DNA of 23,099 bases from a virus. Where the stretch lies: IMG/VR virus record IMGVR_UViG_3300046820_000447, positions 1-23,099 of that record; one strand, 5' to 3'. Positions 17,057-23,049 of this stretch are shown here, piece by piece (position 1 is the stretch's first letter; each line of letters begins with the position of its first letter). Both the position numbers and the translations under genes were made by a program. The notes under the pieces are model-generated. The model was given only the letters and a program-made list of their open reading frames with translations. It had not been told where the DNA came from and did no database searches.

Positions 17057-17610
17057 AACGCTACGCATATGTTTTTGCTCAACATCCGGTATAACTTCTC
17101 TCCGTCAACCGTGAACGGGTACTCGCTCTCTGGCTGGAAGCTTATCAAGTCTCCATCGTTGAGGCCCTTTGAGTACAGGTACTCGTTTCCGTACTTAAGG
17201 ACACCAAGCAGTGGCTGTTCCCTCTCTGGGTCGACTAACACCTGGTCCTGTAGGTTGTCTACCGGTTTTACCATGCAGTACGGGTGTGGAGCTTTCCAAT
17301 GTACGTCGTGCCTGTACAGGAAGTACTGCTCGTGGTCAACCAAGAATGTCTTGTCGCGGAAGTGTGACGGTCCGTACACCTCCTTACCACGCATGTCGAA
17401 GTATTTCCGAAATACGTTGTGGTGAACCATCAGTGTGTCACCGGGAACGATCTCCCCGGTGTATCCAATCGGAGTGGCGATGACCTTGGCAAACCTATTG
17501 GTTACCGTGTGGTCCTCCTTTGAGGCGCTCAGTACGAGGCCGTAATCCGTTGTGTTGTCGTAAAGCTTGTCGCCAACAGGCTCTACCACAAAGTAGAGCG
17601 GTGATTTCAT
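17053..17610 (-). CDS. GroES-like (co-chaperonin fold) phage protein (185 aa)
   Basis: The N-terminal two thirds follow the order of a GroES-type barrel. A start strand YFVVEPVGDKLYDN is followed by GLVLSAS, a strand ANRFAKVIATP-like segment (TNRFAKVIATPIGYTGEIVP), then GDTLMVHHNVFRKYFD and a closing DHEQYFLYR. In GroES the matching elements are the first strand, the mobile loop, 'V.VGD.VL' and 'y.il.e.dilA'. The last ~80 residues (from HWKAPHPYCMVKPVDNLQDQ) appear to repeat strand elements. It may help the host chaperonin fold the capsid protein, as T4 gp31 does, or it may simply reuse the fold. It precedes the terminase genes with an ATGA overlap. The fold call is from pattern only and the mobile loop is not confirmed. 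Confidence 0.45.
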   Translation of the reverse strand: MKSPLYFVVEPVGDKLYDNTTDYGLVLSASKEDHTVTNRFAKVIATPIGYTGEIVPGDTLMVHHNVFRKYFDMRGKEVYGPSHFRDKTFLVDHEQYFLYRHDVHWKAPHPYCMVKPVDNLQDQVLVDPEREQPLLGVLKYGNEYLYSKGLNDGDLISFQPESEYPFTVDGEKLYRMLSKNICVAL

Positions 17611-17615
17611 TTTAT

Positions 17616-17834
17616 TTAAAAGTCTATGTCGTATTCAATAGAGACTGGCATGTTACTGTTGAAAGACTTCCAAAGCAGTATACCAGAAGAGTTCTTGATC
17701 CATATCTCTATAGACCCTCCCTCACGCATGATGATAAGGTCAATGGTATACTCGCCACGCAGAACTTCCTGCCCATGAAGATAGTTCATGGCGTTCTTGT
17801 AGTCAGCACCTATTGAAACCTTACGTATAATCAT
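17616..17834 (-). CDS. Small conserved phage protein, function unknown (72 aa)
   Basis: This 72-residue protein begins MIIRKVSIGADYKNAMNYLH and ends MPVSIEYDIDF. The middle contains a likely beta hairpin (YTIDLIIMREGGSIEIWIKN) and WKSFN. No membrane segment, Cys pair or catalytic motif is present. It starts inside the end of the 87-residue gene (4-bp ATGA overlap) and ends 5 bp before the GroES-like gene. I recognise the overall pattern as a small protein carried by related phages beside terminase genes, but no function is known to me. Confidence 0.6.
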   Translation of the reverse strand: MIIRKVSIGADYKNAMNYLHGQEVLRGEYTIDLIIMREGGSIEIWIKNSSGILLWKSFNSNMPVSIEYDIDF

Positions 17835-18094
17835 AGCGCAATCCAGCCAGTCGACTTGTACTGGTACGTGCCCTCGGTTGCGTCGGTCTGGTAAACCAAC
17901 TGACCCAACACTGGAGACACGATAGCAAGTCTTTGTGCTTGTGTAACTTTAGGAGCACCGGCTCCGAATGTGTATACAGCAACTGCGTCTACAGTTGTGT
18001 TTTTGGTAGACCCACCAGCTGGTGTGTCTGACATTAAAAGCTTTTCAGTACCCACCAAAGCGGTGTCTGTAGCGTAGTTATTAATATTGCCCAT
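17831..18094 (-). CDS. Small structural-type protein (tail-fibre N-terminus-like, 87 aa)
   Basis: The sequence MGNINNYATDTALVGTEKLL, then SDTPAGGSTKNTTVDAVAVY, and the end LGQLVYQTDATEGTYQYKST-GW resemble parts of phage tail or fibre proteins, in which 'G-x-x-V-Y-Q-T-D' followed by an aromatic 'Y.STGW' is common. At 87 residues it may be a short stand-alone module or a virion decoration. It overlaps the coiled-coil gene upstream by 14 bp and the 72-residue gene downstream by 4 bp, so it belongs to the same operon. There is no signal peptide. Confidence 0.55.
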   Translation of the reverse strand: MGNINNYATDTALVGTEKLLMSDTPAGGSTKNTTVDAVAVYTFGAGAPKVTQAQRLAIVSPVLGQLVYQTDATEGTYQYKSTGWIAL

Positions 18095-18329
18095 CTTTTA
18101 TTTCTCCTGTGCTTAAGTCAATAGACACGCTTCCGTACTTTTCGTGCAGCTCAGACTGGAACTTGCCCAACTCTTCAGCTACTATTTCGATCTCAAACAG
18201 AGCGCTCTGTTTTTTTGTTTTCAACCTTGACATAGAAACCTCTATGTCTGCAATGTCCTCTTTCATTGAGCGTACTTTCATGTTCAATGCTTTGAGTTTT
18301 TCTAGTTCGGTAGATTCAAGTATTTTCAT
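18081..18329 (-). CDS. Coiled-coil protein, function unknown (82 aa)
   Basis: Residues ~5-65 are one long amphipathic, charged helix (for example LEKLKALNMKVRSMKEDIAD, then LGKFQSELHEKYG) without proline, so a dimeric coiled coil is likely. The last 17 residues (SVSIDLSTGEIKDGQY) look like a short beta hairpin. The gene overlaps the spanin candidate upstream by 4 bp and the 87-residue gene downstream by 14 bp. No function is recognised; small coiled coils like this can be assembly factors. Confidence 0.55.
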   Translation of the reverse strand: MKILESTELEKLKALNMKVRSMKEDIADIEVSMSRLKTKKQSALFEIEIVAEELGKFQSELHEKYGSVSIDLSTGEIKDGQY

Positions 18330-18736
18330 TTAAGTACAAATCTAATGATAATAATTAACAATAACAAGGTTCCTAGCGCAACTGCTAACGACTTCCAGAA
18401 CGGATCGTTCTTGTAAGTTACCATAGGCGGAAGCTTGAACGGGATCTTTGTAGTAATTCTAACGGTGTCTGACTTGCACTTGGTGTAGACCTTGATTACA
18501 TTGTCCCTTCTGATGACCTGTGTGAAGACAAAGCTATCCTCAAGCGTGATGGTGTCGTAGCATGTAGTAAAAAAGCTGTCGGTAAGTACACGCTCTTTTG
18601 TGACAAACTGGGTGTCATGAACAAGGACAGTGTCACCACCACTCAGCAGCGACGGGTCCTTCTTGATTGCACGCTTTAGATGCCAGCTTGCACTGCACGA
18701 CGTAAGCAATAATATGGCAACAGCGTACTTGAGCAT
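18326..18736 (-). CDS. Predicted unimolecular spanin (u-spanin) lipoprotein, 136 aa
   Basis: The N-terminus MLKYAVAILLLTSC is a lipoprotein signal with lipobox L11-T12-S13-C14. Ser at the next position favours outer-membrane sorting. The middle (about residues 15-112) is a charged, strand-rich periplasmic region with repeated 'DT' motifs (GGDTVLVHDT, CYDTITLEDS, CKSDTVRITTK). The C-terminus has a transmembrane helix at about 115-131 (LAVALGTLLLLIIIIR) and a 5-residue tail. A lipid anchor at one end and a membrane helix at the other is the defining layout of u-spanins such as T1 gp11, which fuse inner and outer membranes in the last step of lysis. It lies two genes after a holin candidate. It overlaps the preceding gene as TAATG. 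The call is by topology, not by sequence identity. Confidence 0.65.
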   Translation of the reverse strand: MLKYAVAILLLTSCSASWHLKRAIKKDPSLLSGGDTVLVHDTQFVTKERVLTDSFFTTCYDTITLEDSFVFTQVIRRDNVIKVYTKCKSDTVRITTKIPFKLPPMVTYKNDPFWKSLAVALGTLLLLIIIIRFVLK

Positions 18737-18876
18737 TACTTTTTCTTTTTCATTTTGGCGAACGCCATCTTTTCTTTGGCTTCTACTTTCTTGCCCTCTT
18801 TCTTTTCGTGCTTCATTTCAGCTTTCTTTGAGGTGTACTTTTCCATTCCACCGTACTCTGATATTTTCTTTTTCAT
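18736..18876 (-). CDS. Lys-rich small protein (46 aa)
   Basis: This is a 46-residue open frame beginning MKKKISEYGGMEKYTSKKAE and ending FAKMKKKK. More than a third of residues are Lys. It is tightly packed: 4 bp after the DUF6321-like stop, and its TAA overlaps the next ATG as TAATG. An AGGAAG lies 8 nt upstream of the ATG, one of the few Shine-Dalgarno-like sites in the window. No fold is recognised; nucleic-acid or membrane contact is a guess based on charge. Confidence 0.55.
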   Translation of the reverse strand: MKKKISEYGGMEKYTSKKAEMKHEKKEGKKVEAKEKMAFAKMKKKK

Positions 18877-18880
18877 AGTT

Positions 18881-19183
18881 TTAACTTCCTTTTATCCATC
18901 TTTTACTTGGAGACGCCGTCTTGCTCGGGCTCCACTTAACCTTGTCGGCCCAGTAAGCGGCAGACATCTTCCCTTTTGAAATATTCTTGGCGTGACGAGA
19001 CTTAAACGCCTCGCGCTGGCCGGCTGTTTGGTTGGTCTTTACTCCCTGCTGCCCAAAGCGGATCGTCTTGATCTTGTCGCCCTCTTTGGCAACAACGATG
19101 TGTGACTTACTGGGATGTCCAGGAGTTTTCTTTGGCTTATTAAAGCCAGCTACTCCCGCCCTCTCAAGCCTGCTGTCCTTCAT
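18881..19183 (-). CDS. DUF6321-like basic protein (100 aa)
   Basis: The product begins MKDSRLERAGVAGFNKPKKT and continues with SHIVVAKEGDKIKTIRFGQQ, then REAFKSRHAKNISKGKMSAAYWADKVKW. I recognise this as the pattern of DUF6321, a small basic domain of unknown role carried by phages and other large DNA viruses. I chose the ATG at 19183 because the domain starts there; the in-frame ATG at 19219 would add 12 poorly conserved residues and a 56-bp overlap with the holin candidate. With 19183 the overlap is 20 bp. The chain has many Lys, Arg and Ser residues and no membrane segment. Function is unknown; a packaged or DNA-bound protein is possible. Confidence 0.65.
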   Translation of the reverse strand: MKDSRLERAGVAGFNKPKKTPGHPSKSHIVVAKEGDKIKTIRFGQQGVKTNQTAGQREAFKSRHAKNISKGKMSAAYWADKVKWSPSKTASPSKRWIKGS

Positions 19184-19400
19184 TTTTATTTGCGAATTTA
19201 TCGATGCTTGTGAATCCAAGGCACGCGATCACCACAAACTCAACCGCAGACACTAGGTCCTTGCTTGGCGCGATATCCTCTGGGCTCAAGCTATTGTGTG
19301 CCATCGTTCCGAAAAGAATTAACGCACCAACGATCCCAACGACGCGCTTGGAAGAGACTTCTCCCTTGTCGCCCTTAAACATTTCTATTAACTTTTTCAT
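19164..19400 (-). CDS. Holin candidate with two membrane helices (78 aa)
   Basis: The 78-residue chain has a charged cytoplasmic-type N-terminus (KKLIEMFKGDKGEVSSKR), a first hydrophobic helix at about 20-34 (VVGIVGALILFGTMA), a polar loop with SLSPEDIAPSKD, a second helix at about 49-66 (LVSAVEFVVIACLGFTSI) and a charged tail. Two helices, short length and charged ends fit a class II holin, which opens the inner membrane at lysis time. The spanin candidate is three genes downstream. A TAnnTTTG element sits 5 nt before the ATG, so it could head its own transcript, useful for timing. No endolysin gene was found in the window, so the lysis role is inferred. Confidence 0.6.
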   Translation of the reverse strand: MKKLIEMFKGDKGEVSSKRVVGIVGALILFGTMAHNSLSPEDIAPSKDLVSAVEFVVIACLGFTSIDKFANKNEGQQA

Positions 19401-19405
19401 TTATG

Positions 19406-19413
19406 CAAAGTTA
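19406..19413 (-). promoter_or_regulatory. TAnnTTTG promoter element (TAACTTTG)
   Basis: The minus strand reads TAACTTTG, including the TAA stop of the 140-residue gene, and then 5 nt (CATAA) before the ATG at 19400. It would start a lysis-packaging transcript with an almost absent leader. The element is identical to the one at 1130-1137. No -33 TTG was seen. Confidence 0.5.
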
Positions 19414-19833
19414 AACAACATTTATAATAATCCCGTCTTCTATAACTATCGTTCTTGTCATTCCGATCATCTCCCCCTGGACAATTACGGCTCCCGTATA
19501 CCCAACGACAGAAGTCAAAGCCCCAGAGTTGTATTTGACAGGGCCTTTGGCTGTTAGCCCAGGCATTTCGATTGATTGTGTTCTTATTGTTGGACCAGCT
19601 ATAGGCCCGTCTGAGGACAAAGATCTTGACGCGTGTATTGATCCTCCTGCGAATAAATTTCCAAAGTCGTTTATTTTATTTGCGACACACGGAAGAGACT
19701 CAACAACACCCCCAGATAGTCTAACCCTTTCACTGTAGTCAACAGATGAGTAGCTAGACGACCCATAGAGAACAGAGTTTTCAGATATCTGCTCTCCTCC
19801 AATTACACTTATGTCCGTTAGGAACTTTTTCAT
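19411..19833 (-). CDS. Small virion/tail-associated protein, function unknown (140 aa)
   Basis: The protein is 140 residues, Ser/Gly/Ile/Val-rich and probably all beta. It begins MKKFLTDISVIGGEQISENS and has YSERVRLSGGVVESLPCVAN in the first third. The end is repetitive and beta-like (GYTGAVIVQGEMIGMTRTIV). The 'Y-S-x-R-V-x-x-x-G-G-x-V-E-S' segment recurs in small proteins encoded near phage fibre genes. It is translated from a TAATG overlap with the 368-residue fibre-like gene, so both are likely parts of one virion structure. No signal peptide or catalytic motif is visible. Confidence 0.5.
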   Translation of the reverse strand: MKKFLTDISVIGGEQISENSVLYGSSSYSSVDYSERVRLSGGVVESLPCVANKINDFGNLFAGGSIHASRSLSSDGPIAGPTIRTQSIEMPGLTAKGPVKYNSGALTSVVGYTGAVIVQGEMIGMTRTIVIEDGIIINVV

Positions 19834-20939
19834 TATGCCACCTTTGTTACCAAAACCCTCAATGTATTAGCGGCCTGAGGCAAAGCAAACCCAAGGGTAA
19901 CTACATTCGTATTGGTTCTAACAACATCGCACTCTACGGTTGCGCCACTTGATATCTCGTAAATTTGAACCATAACGTCTAAAGATCCAAGATTATGAAT
20001 TACAACCATACTATTGGCTGGCGAAGATGGGCCAGTCGCTGCGTAGTTCGTAGTTCCAATTATATTAGCAGCCATTTCGGCCGCAGTAAGGTACTGCACG
20101 ACTCCAGAATTTGCTACTAGATACTGATTTCCAGAGTATGCGCCTCCTGCAGGAGTTATAGATCCAATGTGAAATGGCTTGTCTACGGTGGACCAATATC
20201 CAAGACTTTCCTTCCACAAGAAAGACACGTTTGGAGATGTGCCCCTCTCTACTTCTATACCCGCGTCCTGTGTTGGAGTTCCAACCTCGTCTTTGTTTAG
20301 GATAATAATGTTGTCTCCAATCTCTACGATATTTGAATTAATGTAAGTTACGTTACCGTTTACGGTTAAGTTCCCTCCAATAGTTACCGTAGTTCCATCG
20401 TCTGTGATGGTTGAGTTGGCAAAACCAGTTCCGTTCCACTTTGTTAAGTAGTTGTTAGTCAATGATGCCGCGCCATTAACCGCAACGTTGTCAGCATTGA
20501 CCGTAATTCCCAGCCCCGCTCCGACATTTAGAGTTGTTGACCCGCCAAGAGAAACAGACCCGCCATCTATAAGCCCAGATCCTGCGATTATAGACAGGGA
20601 CGAATTCACGAGCATGGCGTTTGTTATTCCGCCATTTTTTACAAACAATTGGTTAGAGCCGTTTATCCCAATAGAAGAGTTGTCGTAAACGGTTCCTATT
20701 GTCAAGTCCCTTGTTCCTGTTATCGATATACCTACACCCGCCGTCAATGACCTTAAGTCGCCCCCAACGTCAACCCATGTAGTTCCGTCCCAGTAATAAA
20801 TAGACTTGTCGCCAACACTACTGTCGTAATATATTTGACCCTCTACCGGAGATGATGGTGGTGTGGCAAGATTTTGAATTCTTGCATTTTGTAATTCGTT
20901 TTGGTTTAAGTCTATGGAGACTAAAAATTTCTTTGCCAT
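19833..20939 (-). CDS. Tail fibre / receptor-binding type structural protein (368 aa)
   Basis: The N-terminus (LVSIDLNQNELQNARIQNLA, then EGQIYYDSSVGDKSIYYWDG-TTWVDVG) is a widespread phage fibre start, in which an anchoring segment is followed by a small 'YYDSxxGxxxxYYWDGTxW' module. The middle is low-complexity beta sequence (GVGISITGTRDLTIG, GSGLIDGGSVSLGGSTTLNV, GNLTVNGNVTYINSNIVEIG), which suggests a trimeric beta-helical shaft. The C-terminal ~70 residues (MVVIHNLGSLDVMVQIYEIS to LRVLVTKVA) form a compact tip domain of the type also seen in other phage fibres. The gene starts 1 bp after the 290-residue gene ends. Fibre function is inferred from repeats and modules; the receptor is unknown. 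Confidence 0.7.
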   Translation of the reverse strand: MAKKFLVSIDLNQNELQNARIQNLATPPSSPVEGQIYYDSSVGDKSIYYWDGTTWVDVGGDLRSLTAGVGISITGTRDLTIGTVYDNSSIGINGSNQLFVKNGGITNAMLVNSSLSIIAGSGLIDGGSVSLGGSTTLNVGAGLGITVNADNVAVNGAASLTNNYLTKWNGTGFANSTITDDGTTVTIGGNLTVNGNVTYINSNIVEIGDNIIILNKDEVGTPTQDAGIEVERGTSPNVSFLWKESLGYWSTVDKPFHIGSITPAGGAYSGNQYLVANSGVVQYLTAAEMAANIIGTTNYAATGPSSPANSMVVIHNLGSLDVMVQIYEISSGATVECDVVRTNTNVVTLGFALPQAANTLRVLVTKVA

Positions 20940-20940
20940 G

Positions 20941-21813
20941 TTAGTTTAGATATGCTTTTCCTGAGAATGGGGACGAAAATGTTATTGTTAAGTTACTTTG
21001 GTCTGTGTAATGAACATCTCCGATGACGTCATTATTTGCAGAGTCAACTACGCTTACAGATGGAAATTTATTTAATGTGTGTGCTATATTCCATGTGCTT
21101 GCCGGGGCTCCTTGCGTATAGGTGTACGTTTCTGGCAACATTGTCTCGTTTATCCAAAGGCTAGTGGCCGAGTCGTAAGACAATACTTGATTGTTTTGTG
21201 GTGACGTTATTTTTACGTCGTGAAGCTCGTACAGCTCGTACCCGTTTTGAATATTAACCTCGATCACGCCCTGTGTTGGGTGAGACCTTACAACAATACC
21301 TACGTATACTAAGTGGGCTGGTGCTAGTTGCTTTACGGTTGTGTACCCTCCTGGTATGGTAGAGCTGAGGTATAACTGAGTGCCCTCAGCTATGGCCTGC
21401 GTGTCTAACCCTGCTAGCTTGCCAACCACTACGACAAATCCGTTGTTGTTGTTTGTAATATCGTCTCGCACAAATCCAAATGTCTGTGCAGACGTGGCAT
21501 CTCCGGTTGCAATTGCTTTTGTTATTGTTGGTAAATTTCCGTGAGCTCCGTTGATGTATATAACGGTGCCCCTAGTAATGGTGGAGCCGGTTTGGTTGTA
21601 TACCTCTGTGATTAATGTTGTTGAGCTAGAAGCCGGGATTGGCCCTGCAAGAGATATTGTTACGTCGCCCTGTCCGGTCGATGGGCTTATTGTGATATTG
21701 TCTCCTGCAATAATTTTAGATACGTAACTTGCGTTTACACGCTTTAATATATAGTCTATAGACTTCCTTACGTCAACTAGATACTCGGAATATTTGGTAG
21801 GTGGTCTAAACAC
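20941..21813 (-). CDS. Fibre-type virion protein, GTG start (290 aa)
   Basis: Translation starts at GTG (21813); no ATG occurs in the first part of the frame. A helical N-terminus (KYSEYLVDVRKSIDYILKRV) is followed by the well-known phage fibre module NQTGSTITRGTVIYINGAHG, then VRDDITNNNNGFVVVVGKLA and SHPTQGVIEVNIQNGYELYE. The C-terminal ~55 residues (TWNIAHTLNKFPSVSVVDSA ... SSPFSGKAYLN) form a tip domain shared by many fibre and virion proteins. A TAnnTTTG element lies only 4 nt before the GTG, so the mRNA may be leaderless. It heads a three-gene block with the 368- and 140-residue proteins. Fibre or baseplate-attached function is inferred from the recurring modules. Confidence 0.7.
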   Translation of the reverse strand: MFRPPTKYSEYLVDVRKSIDYILKRVNASYVSKIIAGDNITISPSTGQGDVTISLAGPIPASSSTTLITEVYNQTGSTITRGTVIYINGAHGNLPTITKAIATGDATSAQTFGFVRDDITNNNNGFVVVVGKLAGLDTQAIAEGTQLYLSSTIPGGYTTVKQLAPAHLVYVGIVVRSHPTQGVIEVNIQNGYELYELHDVKITSPQNNQVLSYDSATSLWINETMLPETYTYTQGAPASTWNIAHTLNKFPSVSVVDSANNDVIGDVHYTDQSNLTITFSSPFSGKAYLN

Positions 21814-21817
21814 CCTA

Positions 21818-21825
21818 CAAATATA
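21818..21825 (-). promoter_or_regulatory. TAnnTTTG promoter element (TATATTTG)
   Basis: The minus strand reads TATATTTG followed by TAGG and the GTG start at 21813. It sits in the 17-bp gap after the 87-residue gene and is identical in core to the element at 9464-9471. No -33 TTG was recognised. Confidence 0.5.
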
Positions 21826-21830
21826 CGGCT

Positions 21831-22094
21831 TTACTTTTTAGTTGACTTGCCATTCGATCCCTGCCTGGCGCGATTTTTTGACTTGTTTTCAAGCACCATC
21901 TTGCCTGACTTTGTGTGAGACAGGTCCATAGACTTTCTCTTGCCATAGATACCTCGCTCGCGTGCCTCTGCGTTTAGCTCAGCGCGATACGCACGTCGTT
22001 TGGGGCTTGACTGGTAGGCCTTCTCCTTTGAGTAGTCCCTGCCGGTTGCTTTGTTGCTGCCCGCCCTAGTATTTTTTCCTGTAATCTTTGCCAT
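21831..22094 (-). CDS. Small basic HNH-like protein, probably inactive (87 aa)
   Basis: The chain is very rich in Lys, Arg and Ser. It contains AYQSSPKRRAYRAELNAEAR, then MDLSHTKSGKMVLENKSKNR and ARQGSNGKSTKK. The layout (RxxRxxxNxxRR-like helix, then D-x-x-H, G-K, and NRxR) resembles small phage HNH-type proteins that usually read 'VDHxxPLSxGGxNxxxNLRVVSxxxNR'. Here the second conserved His/Asn group is degraded, so nuclease activity is doubtful. The gene overlaps the 35-residue membrane peptide by 29 bp. An AGGAG (22104-22108) lies 9 nt upstream of the ATG. The HNH relation is a pattern-level guess. Confidence 0.5.
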   Translation of the reverse strand: MAKITGKNTRAGSNKATGRDYSKEKAYQSSPKRRAYRAELNAEARERGIYGKRKSMDLSHTKSGKMVLENKSKNRARQGSNGKSTKK

Positions 22095-22173
22095 CCAAGT
22101 ACTCTCCTATAATGTATGAAATTCCTATTGTAAAGGTAATAAATAAAACCCCAAACAAGAAAGTCTCCATCAT
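22066..22173 (-). CDS. Single-span membrane micro-protein (35 aa)
   Basis: This short frame starts with ATG-ATG at 22173 as an ATGA overlap with the stop of the 114-residue gene. It encodes MMETFLFGVLFITFTIGISY, then IIGEYLDGKDYRKKY. Residues ~4-22 are hydrophobic enough to cross a membrane, followed by a charged, basic C-terminus. It ends inside the next gene (29-bp overlap). The tight coupling supports it as a real gene. A lysis-related role (antiholin, second holin) or host-membrane effect is possible but unproven. Confidence 0.5.
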   Translation of the reverse strand: MMETFLFGVLFITFTIGISYIIGEYLDGKDYRKKY

Positions 22174-22514
22174 CGCTTCTTTACATTGCTTACCCGCGAT
22201 CCCATGCCGACTCTTGACTTCTCGGCTTTCTTTGCTGCGAGCTTCGACGGGCTCATTTCTGTCTTGGTTACCGGCGTCTTTGACGACACTCGCTTTGACG
22301 GGCGGCAGTACTCGTTAGACCCACCTGAACCGCATGCCTTCCCGCTTTTGGTATCTACCCACTTCTCCTTGCCCCAACGCTTCAGGTCAGCACCGGCCTT
22401 TGTCTTCTTGACAGAGCCAGATGCCTTGCGGCACTTAGCAATGGCCTGTGACGCCCTCGCGGACGGGAACACGGCGTACTGTGCCTTGACCTTGGTGTAG
22501 CAAGCGTCTTTCAT
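22170..22514 (-). CDS. DUF5872-like basic Cys-containing protein (114 aa)
   Basis: The centre reads LKRWGKEKWVDTKSGKACGS, followed by GGSNEYCRPSKRVSSKTPVT. This Trp/Lys plus 'CG...YCRP' arrangement is what I associate with DUF5872, a short domain of unknown role in phages and large DNA viruses. Four Cys are present (C5, and the group around KCRKASG, ACGSG and EYCRP), and three of these could form a small metal site, though this is inference. The N-terminus (ACYTKVKAQYAVFPSARASQ) resembles the preceding small motif 'V..sY..wPSAyAS.aivkCRK' of related proteins. The start overlaps the previous stop as TAATG and the stop overlaps the next start as ATGA. No function is known. Confidence 0.6.
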   Translation of the reverse strand: MKDACYTKVKAQYAVFPSARASQAIAKCRKASGSVKKTKAGADLKRWGKEKWVDTKSGKACGSGGSNEYCRPSKRVSSKTPVTKTEMSPSKLAAKKAEKSRVGMGSRVSNVKKR

Positions 22515-22660
22515 TATCCTTGTCCCTTGTAGGGCTTACGATAGTTCTTAGAAGTCTTAAGAGAAGAGTTTTTCTTCTTTGACACGACGCCTGGACGCTT
22601 GATGGATGCCTTTGGCTTCCACTTCGCTGCCTCTTTTGTTGATTTTACTTTTGCTGCCAT
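22514..22660 (-). CDS. Small Lys-rich protein (48 aa)
   Basis: This frame encodes MAAKVKSTKEAAKWKPKASI, then KRPGVVSKKKNSSLKTSKNY and a short end. About a third of residues are Lys or Arg. It starts 16 bp inside the 134-residue gene and its TAA overlaps the next ATG as TAATG, so it fits the coupled gene string. No fold is recognised. Confidence 0.5.
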   Translation of the reverse strand: MAAKVKSTKEAAKWKPKASIKRPGVVSKKKNSSLKTSKNYRKPYKGQG

Positions 22661-23049
22661 AGGTACATTCTGAAATAGTCGAACTCTTCTTTTCCGCCTT
22701 CCTCGACGTAGTTGAGATAAGCGTCGTATGCAGGGCCGGTCATTTTAATCTCCTCGATGGCTGTGTCAAGTCCCGAACTAATCATTTTAGCTGCTAACAT
22801 CTCTGACTTTTTCTCAGCAGCTACTACCGCCTCTTTGAGGTCGGCCTTCTCCTGTTGCTTTTGTGCAACAAGTGCTGCACTTTTAGACTGTGCCATCTGT
22901 GTAACCTGCGAGGCCATCTGTAAGTTGCTCTTGATCTTAGCCATCATTACCTCGATTTCGTCGACCGGTGGTGCCGAAATAGCCCCAACAGGAAACGCTA
23001 GCTCTATGGCGAACAAAAACGCAAATAAGGCGATTAGAGCGTACCTCAT
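22645..23049 (-). CDS. Secreted or membrane-anchored coiled-coil protein (134 aa)
   Basis: The N-terminus MRYALIALFAFLFAIELAFP is a clear signal peptide or membrane anchor, with a possible cleavage region after VGAISA (near residue 26). The rest is helical and charged, with an Ala/Gln/Lys-rich coiled coil (ASQVTQMAQSKSAALVAQKQ, then EAVVAAEKKSEMLAAKMISS) and an acidic, aromatic end (YLNYVEEGGKEEFDYFRMYL). A periplasmic location is likely. It starts as an ATGA overlap with the preceding gene. No family is recognised; an internal virion or envelope-interacting protein is conceivable. Confidence 0.55.
   Translation of the reverse strand: MRYALIALFAFLFAIELAFPVGAISAPPVDEIEVMMAKIKSNLQMASQVTQMAQSKSAALVAQKQQEKADLKEAVVAAEKKSEMLAAKMISSGLDTAIEEIKMTGPAYDAYLNYVEEGGKEEFDYFRMYLWQQK

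Noticed and set aside
16769-17068. Longer start (ATG at 17068) for the small terminase candidate
   Set aside because: ATG at 17056 makes an ATGA overlap with the previous stop, the pattern used by adjacent genes.
16766-17425. Plus-strand open frame (219 codons) across terminase and GroES-like genes
   Set aside because: It crosses three coupled minus-strand genes, has low-complexity Leu/Ser/Arg composition and no recognisable domain.
18881-19219. Longer start (ATG at 19219) for the DUF6321-like gene
   Set aside because: The extra residues fall inside the holin candidate and before the recognised domain; ATG at 19183 gives a much smaller overlap.
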